From NCBI GenBank assembly GCA_035772735.1, contig JASDFA010000003.1, positions 126,967,001-127,031,000 of the forward strand: DNA of 64,000 nt, read 5' to 3'. Shown one piece after another: positions 37,768 to 48,724 of the stretch (positions are counted from its first letter, which is position 1; each line of letters begins with the position of its first letter). The notes under the pieces are model-generated. The model searched no databases. It had not been told where the DNA came from and saw only the letters and a list, made by a program, of their open reading frames with translations. Both the position numbers and the translations under genes were made by a program. Source of the DNA: Datura wrightii. Taxonomy: Eukaryota; Streptophyta; Magnoliopsida; Solanales; Solanaceae.

Positions 37768-38581
37768 CTAAAAACAACTACAAGGCCTCAATCATTTAAT
37801 TCACTATAGCTTAGGCAAGATTTGACCTATCTCTAGCCTCAAATATCTAATAGGTACATGACTATGGGTTGTGGCTGTCTCTATCCCAACCTCACACACT
37901 CAAAACCCAATTACCTACCAATACTTTCTCACCCATATTCAATTTCTCTTTTTTAAGTAAAAATATAATAAATAGACATAATCCACATTTGTAACTATGG
38001 ATAATTCAGTTTTAATTTGGGAGAAAACAACAGATTTATACAAAATGAGTAATTACATTATTAAAATAGCCATACCCAATCCAATCTATCCTCAATCATG
38101 TACACACCCCTAGCATATTATCTAGCTACTCATACAGGAATTAATATAAAAGCATATTGATAAACAAATTCATAGAATTCATCACAAAGATTAAGAATAG
38201 AAAGCACAAAAATTATCTTCAATAGTGCTTTACACCTTGAGGAAGGAGAAGAAAAGCTATTCAATATTAATCTCTCTAACTCTCCAAATATGGAACGGAA
38301 TATTTAGTACATTCTAGAGAATGTACAGAAATAGGTTAACAAATACTCCTCAAATTATGTGTTGGATGATTTTGCCCTCCTAAAGGCTGCCTCACTTGCG
38401 AGTCACTGGCTTTCTGCTAGTGCCCATTCGTGGGACGCCTCTCTATCACACTTGGGGATAGTAACTCTAGGGTCTGGCTGGCGTTAGCACCGGTGGTTCA
38501 TAGGTGCTGACTCGCGTTCTATCGGTGCACCTTCCACTTCTTTCTAGTATGCTTCTCCTTTCCGTCGGTGTTTCACTGATC
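37768..38581 (-). other. Leader region of the third T2 internal segment
   Basis: Non-coding sequence between the primer site and the gag fragment, in the place of a retroelement 5' leader. No motif recognised. The 68-codon ORF that crosses 38467-38673 spans the primer site and LTR and is not considered real. Confidence 0.5.
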
Positions 38582-38599
38582 CCAGCCAGTGGAGCGCCA
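38582..38599 (-). other. Atypical primer binding site next to the left T2 LTR
   Basis: The minus strand reads TGGCGCTCCACTGGCTGG. The first six bases fit the tRNA-Asp type TGGCGCCGTTGC site found at 43231-43248, but the rest differs. Confidence 0.55.
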
Positions 38600-38601
38600 A
38601 A

Positions 38602-40234
38602 TGTTGCACCCCAGCGCATGCGGTCGTACAAGTAACACAGTGGCCCTTTTTCAGAGCCAGATGTCAAACCCACAGGGACTGGACTAATTCAGCGAATATT
38701 CAAGTCCAAGTGATACTTTAACCTTCACAAGTGTTGAATGTAGAAATATCGGAAATGTCTAATTAAATTTATGGATGATCACAAAATAATTGAGAAAAAA
38801 TACAAGAAGAAACTACGGTTAAGGCATAATAAACATGCAATGCTACAATTCACAATGTTTGAGTATGAAAACTTCAGTTGTTGTCTCAAATAGTTAAAAT
38901 GCAATGTTCAAGGTCTTTCGAGCCTCTAAACCCGACAAATTAGTCTCAAACCTATATCGTTGAACAGGGATATGACGTCCTAATTCATGAGCATTTTAAC
39001 TATTTAGATGTGGTTTACGGAGTTGGTACCCTTGATTATGGACTTTCATACCTCTAATCAATTAACCGAACTTAGCTTCCCATCTACTTCTACAAGCGGT
39101 GATGTGACAATCTTAAGTCGGTGTCTAGCTCATCCCAGCAACGCAAATTAGGTATAATTTCTATCCTAATTGTGAATCCTATCATAAATATAATAACTTG
39201 CTCCCTACATTCTTATGTTCTAGCGTAGGGTTACTATCTTGAGCTTTTACCTAAGCTTAACGAGTTTGTTTTCATGGCGATCAAGCATAAAAACAATAAT
39301 AACAATGAATGTAAGACAAACAACAGCTAAAACTCAAACCAACGAAGAATTCATGCATTTGCAATCATATCATGTGGCCTCAACCCTAGAGAAAGGGTTT
39401 TAGCCACTCACGTTCATACAAATACTTAAAAACATGATTCAAGTAAAGCACTTACAAGAATAGTTAAAAGAGAATGAAAATTATTGAACCTTAGGTGGAG
39501 TTCTTCCTTTCTTCGTTCACTCCTTTCCGTTGTTCTAAAGAAATTTTGAGATAAAAAAACTTTTTGAGCTCAGTGTCCTATTTATATTAAATGAGAAAAA
39601 TAGAATTTTGGCCGTCCATGGACCAGCTCCGTGCCAAGTTGCACATCACGGCAGTTTGATGGCGTGACATGGACTGGTCGCGCAGGTGTACTAGATGGGT
39701 GGCCTTGGAACGACATGGGCGATTGGGCATGGCACGGAGGCTATCGTGCCTCTTTCACATCGTGGCATGGACTGGACGCGCAGCATCACTGGAATCTCGA
39801 CAGTTGATATCCTCTCACGCGCGCATGGCATGGGGCATGACACGACTGTTGGCGCAGATCTTGGCCGACATGGCACGACACTATCATGCAGGCACACTTC
39901 CTGGCACTCCTCGCGCGCACTCTTGACTGCGTGACACGGTGCCCATCATGGCAGTCTCTTGTTGCGGCATGCTGCAAGGTGTGATCAAGGCACTTCTAAG
40001 TTTTCTTCATGCCATCTTCCTTGCACTTAATCCCAAACTTCCTTCATCTTCGTGCATCATCTTATTAAGCTTATCTTTAGAATTTTTCACCTACAAAAAA
40101 AAGAGCTAATCACATTGGTTAGTTTATGCACGAAATTATACAAAATTACTCAAGAGTACAATTAATTAAATTGAAAAACTTGACTAAACTAAGTTATAAA
40201 ATATACCTTGGGCACGTAATTATTCCCAAGATCA
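38602..40234 (-). repeat. T2 LTR, left copy (1633 bp)
   Basis: The minus strand starts TGATCTTGGG (at 40234) and ends GTGCAACA. Strong similarity to 43254-44895, including the CACAAGTGTTGAATG, GGTGATGTGACAATC and GC-rich (39610-39990) parts. Confidence 0.88.
39578..39586 (-). promoter_or_regulatory. TATA box of the left T2 LTR
   Basis: The minus strand reads TATAAATAG. The same box is at 44261-44269 and 48520-48528 in the other copies. The degraded GC module (GCACATCACGGCAG) lies about 55 bases upstream. Confidence 0.65.
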
Positions 40235-42164
40235 CTACCCTACACTTAAGCCTTGTTCTTCCTCAAACAACTCTATTACATCTCATGCACATGAAGAACT
40301 CACACATAGCTAATTGAAACAAGACAATTCAAGCTAAGTCTATGCCGATTGTTTTAGATAGCAAGTTAAAAATAGAGCATGCAAGATATAACCACTAAAA
40401 TCACATATAACTACGTTAAGACTTCCTATCCTCAATAATCGACCCTCAACCTCAACAAACTCATGCAAATTAACCAATCACGAAATCCGACATGAATTTT
40501 ATCCTTCATCAAACATGTGCCCTTACACAAGAGAGTTACCCATTTTTGCTCATATGTTGTTAAATTATAATATGCATGGGTATATTAATAAGAAATACTC
40601 TCTCTCAAAACGAGTTCACATATAATATGTATTGACCCATAAGCTTGCCTTTAGTGTTTCACTCCACTAATTTAGGAATGTTTGAATGTAAGATCAAATA
40701 GGACTTAATGGGTTGTAATGTAAGCTAAGGGACAGTTGGTACTACTTTGGCCAGTAATAGTGACTATCTTCCCTAAGCGCTTTTAATACGTCACACTTTC
40801 ATTACGAATATCTATCCTCTTACTTCATCTTTATTCTTTTCAACTCTCAGTTTTCCTCTTCGTTCCCCATTTCCTTAGGCACACTTAAGCTATTAGTAAG
40901 AGTACTTAAGAAATGTTTTTTCGCTCTATTCTTCTTTTACTCCTTAATAACTCTTACTCAATTTTTTAAATAAGTGCACCTCTAGTCTTCTCTTCAACAC
41001 CCATAACTACTGTTTTCCTGCTCATTCCAACTTCTCAGTCCTTAACTTCTTTTGCATTTTCACTTAAGTGCTAAGGAGTTTTGGATCAAATTCAAGTCTA
41101 ATGAAAATAAAGGATTAAGCTCAATTTTGGCTAGCAAAGAATAGGATAAAGGATGAATGGGGCTAACTAGGATCAGACATTAAAGGTAGGTATAGCGAGG
41201 TATAAAAATTAAGCTTATTTAAAGAAATGCCTAAATTATCTCCTATAATCGACATCCTTCATTTTGTTTTGTATACACACCAGGCAAGTTCTAGACATTA
41301 AACAAAGCATGGACTATTCAAAATCCTTACACTCACAACACACTCTCAATTCAAGACAAATTCTACAGACTCTTAACATAGCTAATCAGAAGAATGCAGA
41401 ATTCAACTTTAAGCACATCGAGTCGCATTCACAAGCCTAGGTATCTCAAATAGAGTTATACAACTATTAAGCATGCTTCAAAATTAACAACACTTGCATC
41501 TCACAATCATGTATAGCATATAACAAGAACATCAGGCAGCTAAGGGTTCAAAACCAAAAACCTATTGACTAATTTTCCCTCAAGATGGTCGTCATCCATC
41601 CATCGTCGGGAAAAGTCCCTAACTATGACTGAAAATTTATGTATAGACAAATGAAAATTTTTATTTCTCCATTCAAAATGTCCCCCTTCGGAAAAAAATC
41701 GAAAAGAAAAACCAAAGGGTGGGTGAACTGTGCTCAATTCAAATTTTTCCAACCAAAGCATTATACCCAGCACCACATTCACCCAAAATAACATAGCAAA
41801 AAATTCTGAAATTTCCCTCACCCCCACTTAATTTATGCTATGTCCCCAAAGCATAATTTAAAAGAAGGAATAAATGTGAGAGATGCTTCCGGAGGCCTCT
41901 AGGCATAACTAGCAGCATGTGTTTTCCATTTTTCATCTTAGGGATCCTCAACCCCACACTTGCACTTTGACATGCTCCTTAGCTTCCTCTTCGAAGGGTA
42001 CTCAAACATCCCCTCAATATGTGCTTAAGTCACACCACAAAAACAAAAACAAAAAGTGAACATAAACAAAATAAAAATAGAGAAAGAGAAATTGTACTTG
42101 TGGTACTCTTGGCTTGCCTCCCAAGCAACGCCTTATTTTACGTTGCGGCATGGCGCATCAAGTT
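40235..42164 (-). other. Non-coding 3' internal region, T2 second unit
   Basis: Similar to T1 960-2406 (reverse complement) and to 44896-46816. It begins on the minus side with the GGGAGGCAAGCCAAGAG stretch (about 42110) that in Tat/Athila elements typically follows the last coding region. The 95-codon ORF at 41540-41827 is not kept in the sister unit and is treated as chance. Confidence 0.7.
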
Positions 42165-42590
42165 TCACCACTTTTTACTCCACTTTGAGGATATGAATCT
42201 CACCCCTAATTTCTTCTCCAGTTTCCTCTCATGCTCCAGGGGTGTTGGTGAAAAAATGAAAGGACCAAGTAGTATATGTCGCCTATGGCACTTATTGGCC
42301 CTTACGTAAGTGAAGTCATTTTGTCTCTCGGAATTAGCAAATTTCAGAATATACGGGGTTTGTTCCTCCTCTAGACCTTTCTCTAAAAGCTTGGAAGACT
42401 CTATTTCTAGGTTGTCAACTAAACTTAATGTCGAGAAATTCTTCGAGTGGGGTACAATACACCTCAACTCTGAAACTACATTGTGCTTGACCTCCTTACT
42501 TATGTACACCTTCTCCACATCAACATCTGACACAACGTGAATGTCAAATGGTTGGAACTCTATGTCTCCTTTCATGAATGGATTGGCCAA
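42165..42590 (-). CDS. 141-codon ORF of unknown function, T2 second unit
   Basis: Starts at ATG 42590 and ends in a stop at 42165. I do not recognise the family. It is about 80 percent identical by eye count to the ORF at 46817-47242 (28 differences in 141), with the same length, start and stop. The most conserved parts are SELRCIVPH, LEKGLEEEQ, TYVRANK, RHILLGPFIFSP and PLEHERKLEKKLGVRFISSK. It has no transmembrane segment or metal motif; it is charged and rich in Lys and Glu at the C-terminus. It follows the CCHC region and precedes the 3' non-coding region, so it occupies the place of the lost pol. It may be a degenerate leftover of a larger polyprotein. Confidence 0.5.
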   Translation of the reverse strand: MANPFMKGDIEFQPFDIHVVSDVDVEKVYISKEVKHNVVSELRCIVPHSKNFSTLSLVDNLEIESSKLLEKGLEEEQTPYILKFANSERQNDFTYVRANKCHRRHILLGPFIFSPTPLEHERKLEKKLGVRFISSKWSKKW

Positions 42591-42955
42591 TGTGTGAGAC
42601 CATCATGGAGACTCTCAGGAGCTTCTAACTATTGAGCTTGTTCCAACAACTCACCCTTTTCTTCTCCTCGCAGTCCCTCTTGAGTATTAGCTAACACAAT
42701 CACCTGCAAATCAAAGCAAGCATTAGCCTAATCCATCATCTCCATGAACTTGGCGCTTATCATTTGTAAGGCCTCTCAATTTTCCTTAGTCTAAACTCCT
42801 AATACTTCCACCTGCACCCTCATCGCTTTTGTATGCTCAAGGACCTGTTTTAACATATTTTCTATCTGAACTTGGTGTTTTAAGTCCTCTACATCATTCT
42901 TGAACTCATCAAAAACAATAGAAGGATCATAGAAGGGGCTTGGGGTAGAGGAATA

Positions 42956-43108
42956 TTAATTTGGACAACCATTCCAATGGCCATCCTGACCACCACATAT
43001 ACTGCAAGTCGCACAATATTGCCACAAGTGGGGTCCTCCACAATTCAGACAAGAATCATTGACATAGGAGTATCCACCATTCAACCCATTTTTACTCCAT
43101 GAATACAT
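42956..43108 (-). CDS. Small ORF with two zinc knuckles (gag remnant), T2 second unit
   Basis: ATG at 43108, 50 residues, TAA at 42956-42958. Holds two tandem knuckles at 42965-43051: CLNCGGPHLWQYC (C-x2-C-x3-H-x4-C) and CSICGGQDGHWNGC (C-x2-C-x5-H-x3-C). The stop sits where CAA (PNQYSS) would restore reading into the following acidic, coiled-coil-like stretch (FDEFKNDVEDLKHQVQIENM). The original gene was therefore probably longer and ran toward the 141-codon ORF. Knuckles of this kind bind the element RNA in gag proteins. Confidence 0.55.
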   Translation of the reverse strand: MYSWSKNGLNGGYSYVNDSCLNCGGPHLWQYCATCSICGGQDGHWNGCPN

Positions 43109-43230
43109 GTCAAGAAGGGTATAAAGCTAAAAAATAAAAATAATAGAATTTACAAAATATAATTTTTTTTATCAACACTTGGAAAATTCTACATCAATTA
43201 AAAAAATAAGAAATTCACCAATTTCAACGG

Positions 43231-43248
43231 TCCACAGCAACGGCGCCA
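43231..43248 (-). other. T2 primer binding site, tRNA-Asp type
   Basis: The minus strand reads TGGCGCCGTTGCTGTGGA; the first 12 bases fit the 3' end complement of plant tRNA-Asp. It lies next to the LTR end. Confidence 0.75.
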
Positions 43249-43253
43249 AAAAC

Positions 43254-44895
43254 TTGTGCGCACCAGCACACACGCAAGCGTATGCGGTCATTTAAGTAAT
43301 ACCTTGGCCCTTTTTCAGAGTCGGATATCGAACCAACAGGGACTGAACTAATTCAACGAATATTCAAGTTCAAGTGCTACTTTAACCTTCACAAGTGTTG
43401 AATGTCGAAATTTCAAAAAAGTCTAATTAAATCTAGGGATGATCACAAAGTAATTGAGAAACAATACAAGAAGCAACTAGAGCTAAGGCCTAATAATCAT
43501 ATAATGCTACAATTCACAACGGTTCAAGTATGAAAACTTCAGTTATTGTCTCAAATAGTTGAAATACGATGTTCATGGTCTTCGAGCCTCTACACACGAC
43601 AAATTAGTCTCACACCTACATCGTTGAGCTGGGATGTGACATCCTAATTCGTGAATATTTTAACCACTTGGTGTGGTTTACGGAGTTTGTACCCTTGATT
43701 ATGGACTTTCATACCTCTAATCATTTAACTGAACTTAGCTTCCCAACTACTTCTACAAGCGGTGATGTGACAATCCTAAGTCCGTGTCTAGCTCATCCCG
43801 TTTTAGTAACCAAGCAAGGCCAATTAGGTATAATTTCTATCCTAATCGCGAATCCTATCGTAAATATAAGAACTTACTCCCTACATTCTTATGTTCAAGC
43901 CTAGGGTTACTCTCTCGAGCTTATACCAAAGCTTAACGAGTTTGTTTTCATGGTGATCAAGCATAAAAATAATAATAATAATAATAAAGAATGTAAGATA
44001 AAACAACAACTAATACTCAAACCATTTAAGAATTCATGCATTTACAATCATATCATGTGGCCTCAACCCTACAGGAAGGGTTTTACCCACTCATGTTTGT
44101 ACAAATACTTAAAAACATGATTCAAGTAAACCACTTACAAGAATAGTTAAAAGAGAATGAAAATTATTGAACCCTAGGTAGAGTTCTTCCTTTCTCCCTT
44201 TGCTCCTTTCCGTTATTCTCAAGAAATTTTGAGATTAAAAAACTTTTGGAGCTACGTGTCCTATTTATATTAAATGGGAAAAATAGAATTTTGGCCAGCC
44301 ATGGACCATCTCCATGCCACGCTGCCCATCGCGGTAGTTTGATGGCGTGACACGGACTAGTCGCGCAGGTGTACTGGATAGGTGGCCTTGGCAAGGCATG
44401 GGCAAGAGCCTTGGGCGTGGCACGGAAACCATCGAGCCTCTTGCACGTCGTGGCACGGACTGGACGTGCAGCATCACTGGAATCTCGGCAATTGACATCC
44501 CCTCGCGCGCGCATGGAATGGGCATTACACGCCTGTTGCGTGGAGCTTGGCCAGCGTGGCACGACACTTTCGTGTACGCACACTGCCTGTCACTCCTCGC
44601 GGCGCATCACGGCAGTCTCTTGCTGCGGCATGCTGCAGGGTATGATTAAGGCACTTTTAAGTTTTCTTCATGCCATCTTCCTTGCACTTAATCCCGAACT
44701 TCCTTTATCTTCGTGCATCATCCTATTAAGCTCATCTTTAGTATTTTTCACCTACAAAACAAAGAGCTAATCACATTGGTTAGGTTATGCACGAAATTAT
44801 AAAAAAACACATGAGAATACAATTACTTAGATTGACAAACTTGACTAAACTAAGTTATAAACTAGCACTTGGGCAAGTAATTATGCCCAAGATCA
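43254..44895 (-). repeat. T2 LTR, middle copy (1642 bp)
   Basis: The minus strand starts TGATCTTGGGCA with the 8-bp inverted repeat (44868-44875 and 44884-44891) and ends at about 43254. It contains a TATA box at 44261-44269 and GCTGCCCATCGCGG at 44321-44334. A short AAT trinucleotide run occurs at 43968-43987. Confidence 0.88.
44261..44269 (-). promoter_or_regulatory. TATA box of the middle T2 LTR
   Basis: TATAAATAG on the minus strand, 52 bases downstream of the GCTGCCCATCGCGG module. Confidence 0.65.
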
Positions 44896-46816
44896 CAACC
44901 CTACACTTAAAGCCATGTTCATCCTCGAACAACTCTATTACATCTCATGCACATGAAGAACTCACACATAGCTAATTGAAACAAGACAATTCAAGCTAAG
45001 GCTACACCGATTGTTTTAGATAGCAAGTTAAAAATAGAGCATGCAAGATATAACCACTAAAATCACATATCACTACGTTAAGACTTCTTAGCCTCAAGAA
45101 TCGACTCTCATCCTCAACAAACTCATGCGAATTAACCTACCAAGAAATTCGACATGAATTTTATCCTTCATCAAACATGTGTCCTCACAAAAGAGAGTAA
45201 CCCTTTTCTCTCATATGTTTTCAAATTATAACATGCATGGGTATATGAAAAACAAATAATCTCACTCTCAGAAAGAGTTCACATGCAATATATTTTGACC
45301 CATAAGCTTGCATTTAGTATTTTACTCCACTAATTTAGGAATTTTTGAACGTAAGATCAAATAGGACATAATGGGTTGTAATGTAAGCTAAGGGACAGGT
45401 AGGTACTATTCTGGCCAATAATAGTCACTATCTTCCCTAAGCACTTTTAATACATCACACTTTCTTATTCTTTTCAACTATCATTTTTCCTCTTTGTTTC
45501 CCCATTTCCTTAGGCACACTTAAGCTATTAGTAAGGAGTACTTAAACTAATTTTTTTCTCTCTTTTATTCTTTTACTCCTTACTAACTCTTATTCAATTT
45601 TTTAAACAGGTTCACCTCTAGTCTTCTCTTCAACTCCCACAACTACTATTTTCCTTCTCATTCCAACTTCTCACTCCTTAACTTCTTTTGCATTTTCATT
45701 TAAGCAGTTAGGAGTTTTGGATCAAATTCAATGCTAATGAAAAGAAAGTATTAAGCTCAATTTGTGGCTAGAAAAGAATAGGGTAAAGGTTCAATGGGAC
45801 TAACTAGGATCAGATATTATAGGTAGGTAAAGAGAGGGATAAAAGTTATTCTCATTCAAAGAAATGCCTAAATCATCTCCTATAATCGACATCCCTCATT
45901 TCATGTTGTATACACACCAGGAAAGTTCTAGACACCACACAATAGCATGGACTATTAAAAATCCTTACACTCATAGCACATGCTTAATTCAAGACAAATT
46001 CAGCAGATTCCTAACTCTGCTAATCACAAGAATGCATAATTCAGCTTTAAGCACATCGAGTCACATTCACGAGCTTAGGTGTCTCAAACAGAGTTATACA
46101 GCTGTTAAGCATGCTTCAAAATTAACAACATTTGCATCTAATAATCATGTATAGAACATAACACGAACATCAAGCCATCAATCAGCTAAGGGTTCAAAAA
46201 CAAAAAACCTATTGAGTAATTTTCCCTCAAGAAGGTCATCATCCATCCATCATCGAGAAATGTCCCTAACTATGACTGAAAAGTTATGTACAAACAAATG
46301 AAAATTTTTATTTCCCGATTCAAAGACCCCCCCCCTTTGGAAAAGAACCGAAAATAAAAACCAAAGTGTGGGTGAACTATGCTCAATTCAAATTGTTTTC
46401 ATCAAAAACAGTATACCCAGCACCACATTCACTCGAAATAACTTAGCGGAAAATTCTGAAATTTCCCTAACCCCACACTTAATTTATGCTATGTCCCAAA
46501 AGCATAATTTAATAGCAAGACTAAAGGTGAGAGATACTTCATGAGGCCTCTAATCCTAGGTAGCAACATCTGTTGTCCATTTTTCATCTTGGGGATCCTC
46601 AACCCCACACTTGTGCTTTCACATGCTCCTTAACTCCCTCTTCTATGGGTACTCAGACTTCCCATCATTTTGTGCTTAAGTCACACCAACAAAAACAAAA
46701 ACAAAAAGTGAAGATAAACAAAATACAAATAGAGAAAAAGAAATTGTACTTGTGGTACTCTTGGGTTGCCTCCCAAGTAGCGCCTTATTTTACGTCGCAG
46801 CACGATGCATCAAGTT
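44896..46816 (-). other. Non-coding 3' internal region, T2 first unit
   Basis: Sister of 40235-42164, similar throughout, with small indels. It includes a C-rich run at about 46327. No gene seen. Confidence 0.7.
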
Positions 46817-47242
46817 TCACCACTTTTTCCTCCACTTTGAGGATATGAATCTCACCCCTAATTTCTTCTCCAGTTTTCTCTCATGCTCCAGGGGTGGTGG
46901 TGAAAAAATGAAAGGACCAAGTAGTATATGTCGCCTCTGGTACTTATTGGCCCTTACGTAAGTTAAGTCATTTTGTCTCTCGAAATCCACAAAAATCAGA
47001 ATATATAGGGCTTGTTCCTCCTCTAGACCTTTCTCTAAAATCTTGGAAGACACTATTTCTTGGTTGCCCACCAAACTTAGTGTCGAGAAATGCTTAAAGT
47101 GGGGTACAATACACCTCAACTCTGAAATTGCATTGTGCTTGACCTCCTTACTTGTGTACACCTTCTCCACATTAACATCTGACTCCACATGAATGTCAAA
47201 TAGTTGGAGCTCTATCTCTCTTTTCATGAATTGATCGGCCAT
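46817..47242 (-). CDS. 141-codon ORF of unknown function, T2 first unit
   Basis: Sister of the ORF at 42165-42590, with the same start, stop and length. Substitutions are spread over the first 100 residues, while the last 40 are nearly unchanged (T/P and S/R only). It remains open although neighbouring gag frames are broken, which hints at past selection or recent descent from an intact master copy. Confidence 0.5.
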   Translation of the reverse strand: MADQFMKREIELQLFDIHVESDVNVEKVYTSKEVKHNAISELRCIVPHFKHFSTLSLVGNQEIVSSKILEKGLEEEQALYILIFVDFERQNDLTYVRANKYQRRHILLGPFIFSPPPLEHERKLEKKLGVRFISSKWRKKW

Positions 47243-47280
47243 AGTGTGAGACCATCACGAACACTTTCAGGAGCTTCTAA

Positions 47281-47745
47281 CTATTGAGCTTGTTCAAAGA
47301 ACTCACCCTTTTCTTCTCCTTGCTGTCCCTCTTGAGTATTGGCTAAGATCGTCACTTGCAAATCAAAGAAATCTTCAACCTCAGCCATCATCTCCATGAA
47401 CATGGCGCTTATCATTTGTAAGGCCTCTCCATTTTCCTTGGTTTGAACTCCTAATACTTCCATCTACTCCCTTATCGCTTCTGTCTACTCAAGGACCTGT
47501 TTTAACATATTTTCTATCTGCACATACTGTTTTAAGTCCTCCTCTACATCATTTCTATACTCATCAAAAATTATAGAAGGATCATAGTAGGGGCTTGGGG
47601 TAGGGGAATATTAATTTGGACAACAATTCCAATAGTCATCCTGACCACCACATATACTGCACGTCGTATAATGTTGCCACAAGTGGGGTCCTCCACAATT
47701 TAGACAAGAATCATTGGCCATAGGAGTATCCACCATTCAACCCAT
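47281..47745 (-). pseudogene. Gag-like CCHC and acidic region, T2 first unit
   Basis: Sister of 42700-43108. The first knuckle has lost its last Cys and the second its His (CSICGGQDDYWNCC). One extra base just before the knuckles shifts the frame relative to the other unit. A 60-codon open piece (47281-47463) reads VLGVQTKENGEALQMISAMF and a Glu-rich tail. Confidence 0.5.
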
Positions 47746-48519
47746 TTGTACTCCATGATGTCATGTCAAGAAGGGTATCAAGCTAAAAAATAAAAATAAC
47801 AGAATTTACAAAATATAATTTTTTTCTCAACACTTAGAAAATTCTACACCAACACAAAAATAAGAAATTCACCAATTTCACCAGTTGTTGAGCGGGGATG
47901 TGACGTCCTAATTCGTGAACATTTTAACTACTTGGATGTGGTTTATGGAGTTTGTACCCTTGATTATGGACTTTCCAACCTTTAATCATTTAACTGCACT
48001 TAGCTTCCCAGCTACTTCTACGAGTGGTGATGTGACATTTTTAAGTCGATGTCTAGCTCATCCCGTTTTATTAACCAAGCAAGGTAAATTAGGTATAATA
48101 TATATCCTAATCACGAATCCTATGCTAAAGATAAGAACGTGCTCCCTACATTCTTATGTTCTAGCCAAGGGTTGCTCCCTTGAGCTTTTACCTTAGCATA
48201 ACGAGTTTGTTTTCATGGTGATCAAGCATAAAAACAATAATAATAAAGAATATAAGACAAAACAACAACTAAAACTCAAACAAACAAAGAATTCATGCAT
48301 TTACAATCATATCATGTGACCTTAACCCTAGAGGAAAGGTTTTAACCACTCATGTTCGTACAAATACTTAAAAGCATAATTCAAGTAAAGCATTTACAAG
48401 AATAGTTAAAAGAGAATGAAAATTATTGAACCCTAGGTAGAGTTCTTCCTTTCTCCCTTCCCTCCTTTCTGTTGTTCTCAAGAAATTTTGAGATAAAAAA
48501 ACTTTTGGAGCTAGGTGTC

Positions 48520-48528
48520 CTATTTATA
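48520..48528 (-). promoter_or_regulatory. TATA box of the interrupted T2 5' LTR
   Basis: TATAAATAG on the minus strand, as in the two sister LTRs. Confidence 0.6.
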
Positions 48529-48719
48529 TTAAATGGGAAAAATAGAATTTTGGATGGCCATGGACCAGCTCCATGCCACGCTGCCCAATCGCGGCAGTTT
48601 TATGGCGTGACACGGACTGGTTGCGTAGGTGTACTGGACGGGTGGCCTTGGCAAGGCATAGGCGAGAGCCCTGAGCGTGGCATAGAGGCCATCATGCCTC
48701 TTCCACTCCGTGGCACGGA

Positions 48720-48724
48720 CTGGA
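48720..48724. repeat. Target-site duplication of G6, left copy
   Basis: CTGGA here and TTGGA at 59149-59153. The uninterrupted T2 sister (44457-44470, GGACTGGACGTGCAG) confirms that the two flanks were once joined. Confidence 0.9.

Larger units (their letters stand above)
37611..48724 (-). mobile_element. T2: head-to-tail Tat/Athila-like LTR array (main part)
   Basis: On the minus strand, from right to left: LTR (partial, 47893-48724, continuing at 59149-59603), internal 44896-47892, LTR 43254-44895, internal 40235-43253, LTR 38602-40234, internal 37611-38601 (cut at G5). The two complete internal regions have the same layout: primer site, CCHC region, 141-codon ORF, long non-coding 3' region and polypurine tract. 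Neither has any protease, RT or integrase. The third internal differs, with its own primer site and a Tat-type gag fragment. Confidence 0.85.
47893..48724 (-). repeat. T2 5' LTR, left fragment (interrupted by G6)
   Basis: Matches 43620-44460 of the middle LTR. The PBS-proximal about 365 bp and the primer site are deleted: internal sequence (TTCACCAATTTCACC) joins directly to LTR sequence (GTTGAGCGGGGATGTGAC) at about 47892. G6 interrupts it after 48724. TATA box TATAAATAG at 48520-48528. CTGCCCAATCGCGGCAG at about 48580 is the GC module with one inserted base. Confidence 0.85.

Noticed and set aside
38467..38673. 68-codon ORF over the T2 primer site
   Set aside because: Spans LTR end, primer site and leader; not a plausible gene.
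39669..39977. Overlapping ORFs on both strands at 39669-39977 and 44164-44770
   Set aside because: They arise from the GC-rich part of the Tat-like LTR, which has few stops in any frame. The protein sequences are not conserved in frame between the three LTR copies.
41540..41827. 95-codon minus-strand ORF in the T2 non-coding region
   Set aside because: The sister unit and T1 are similar in DNA but do not keep the frame.
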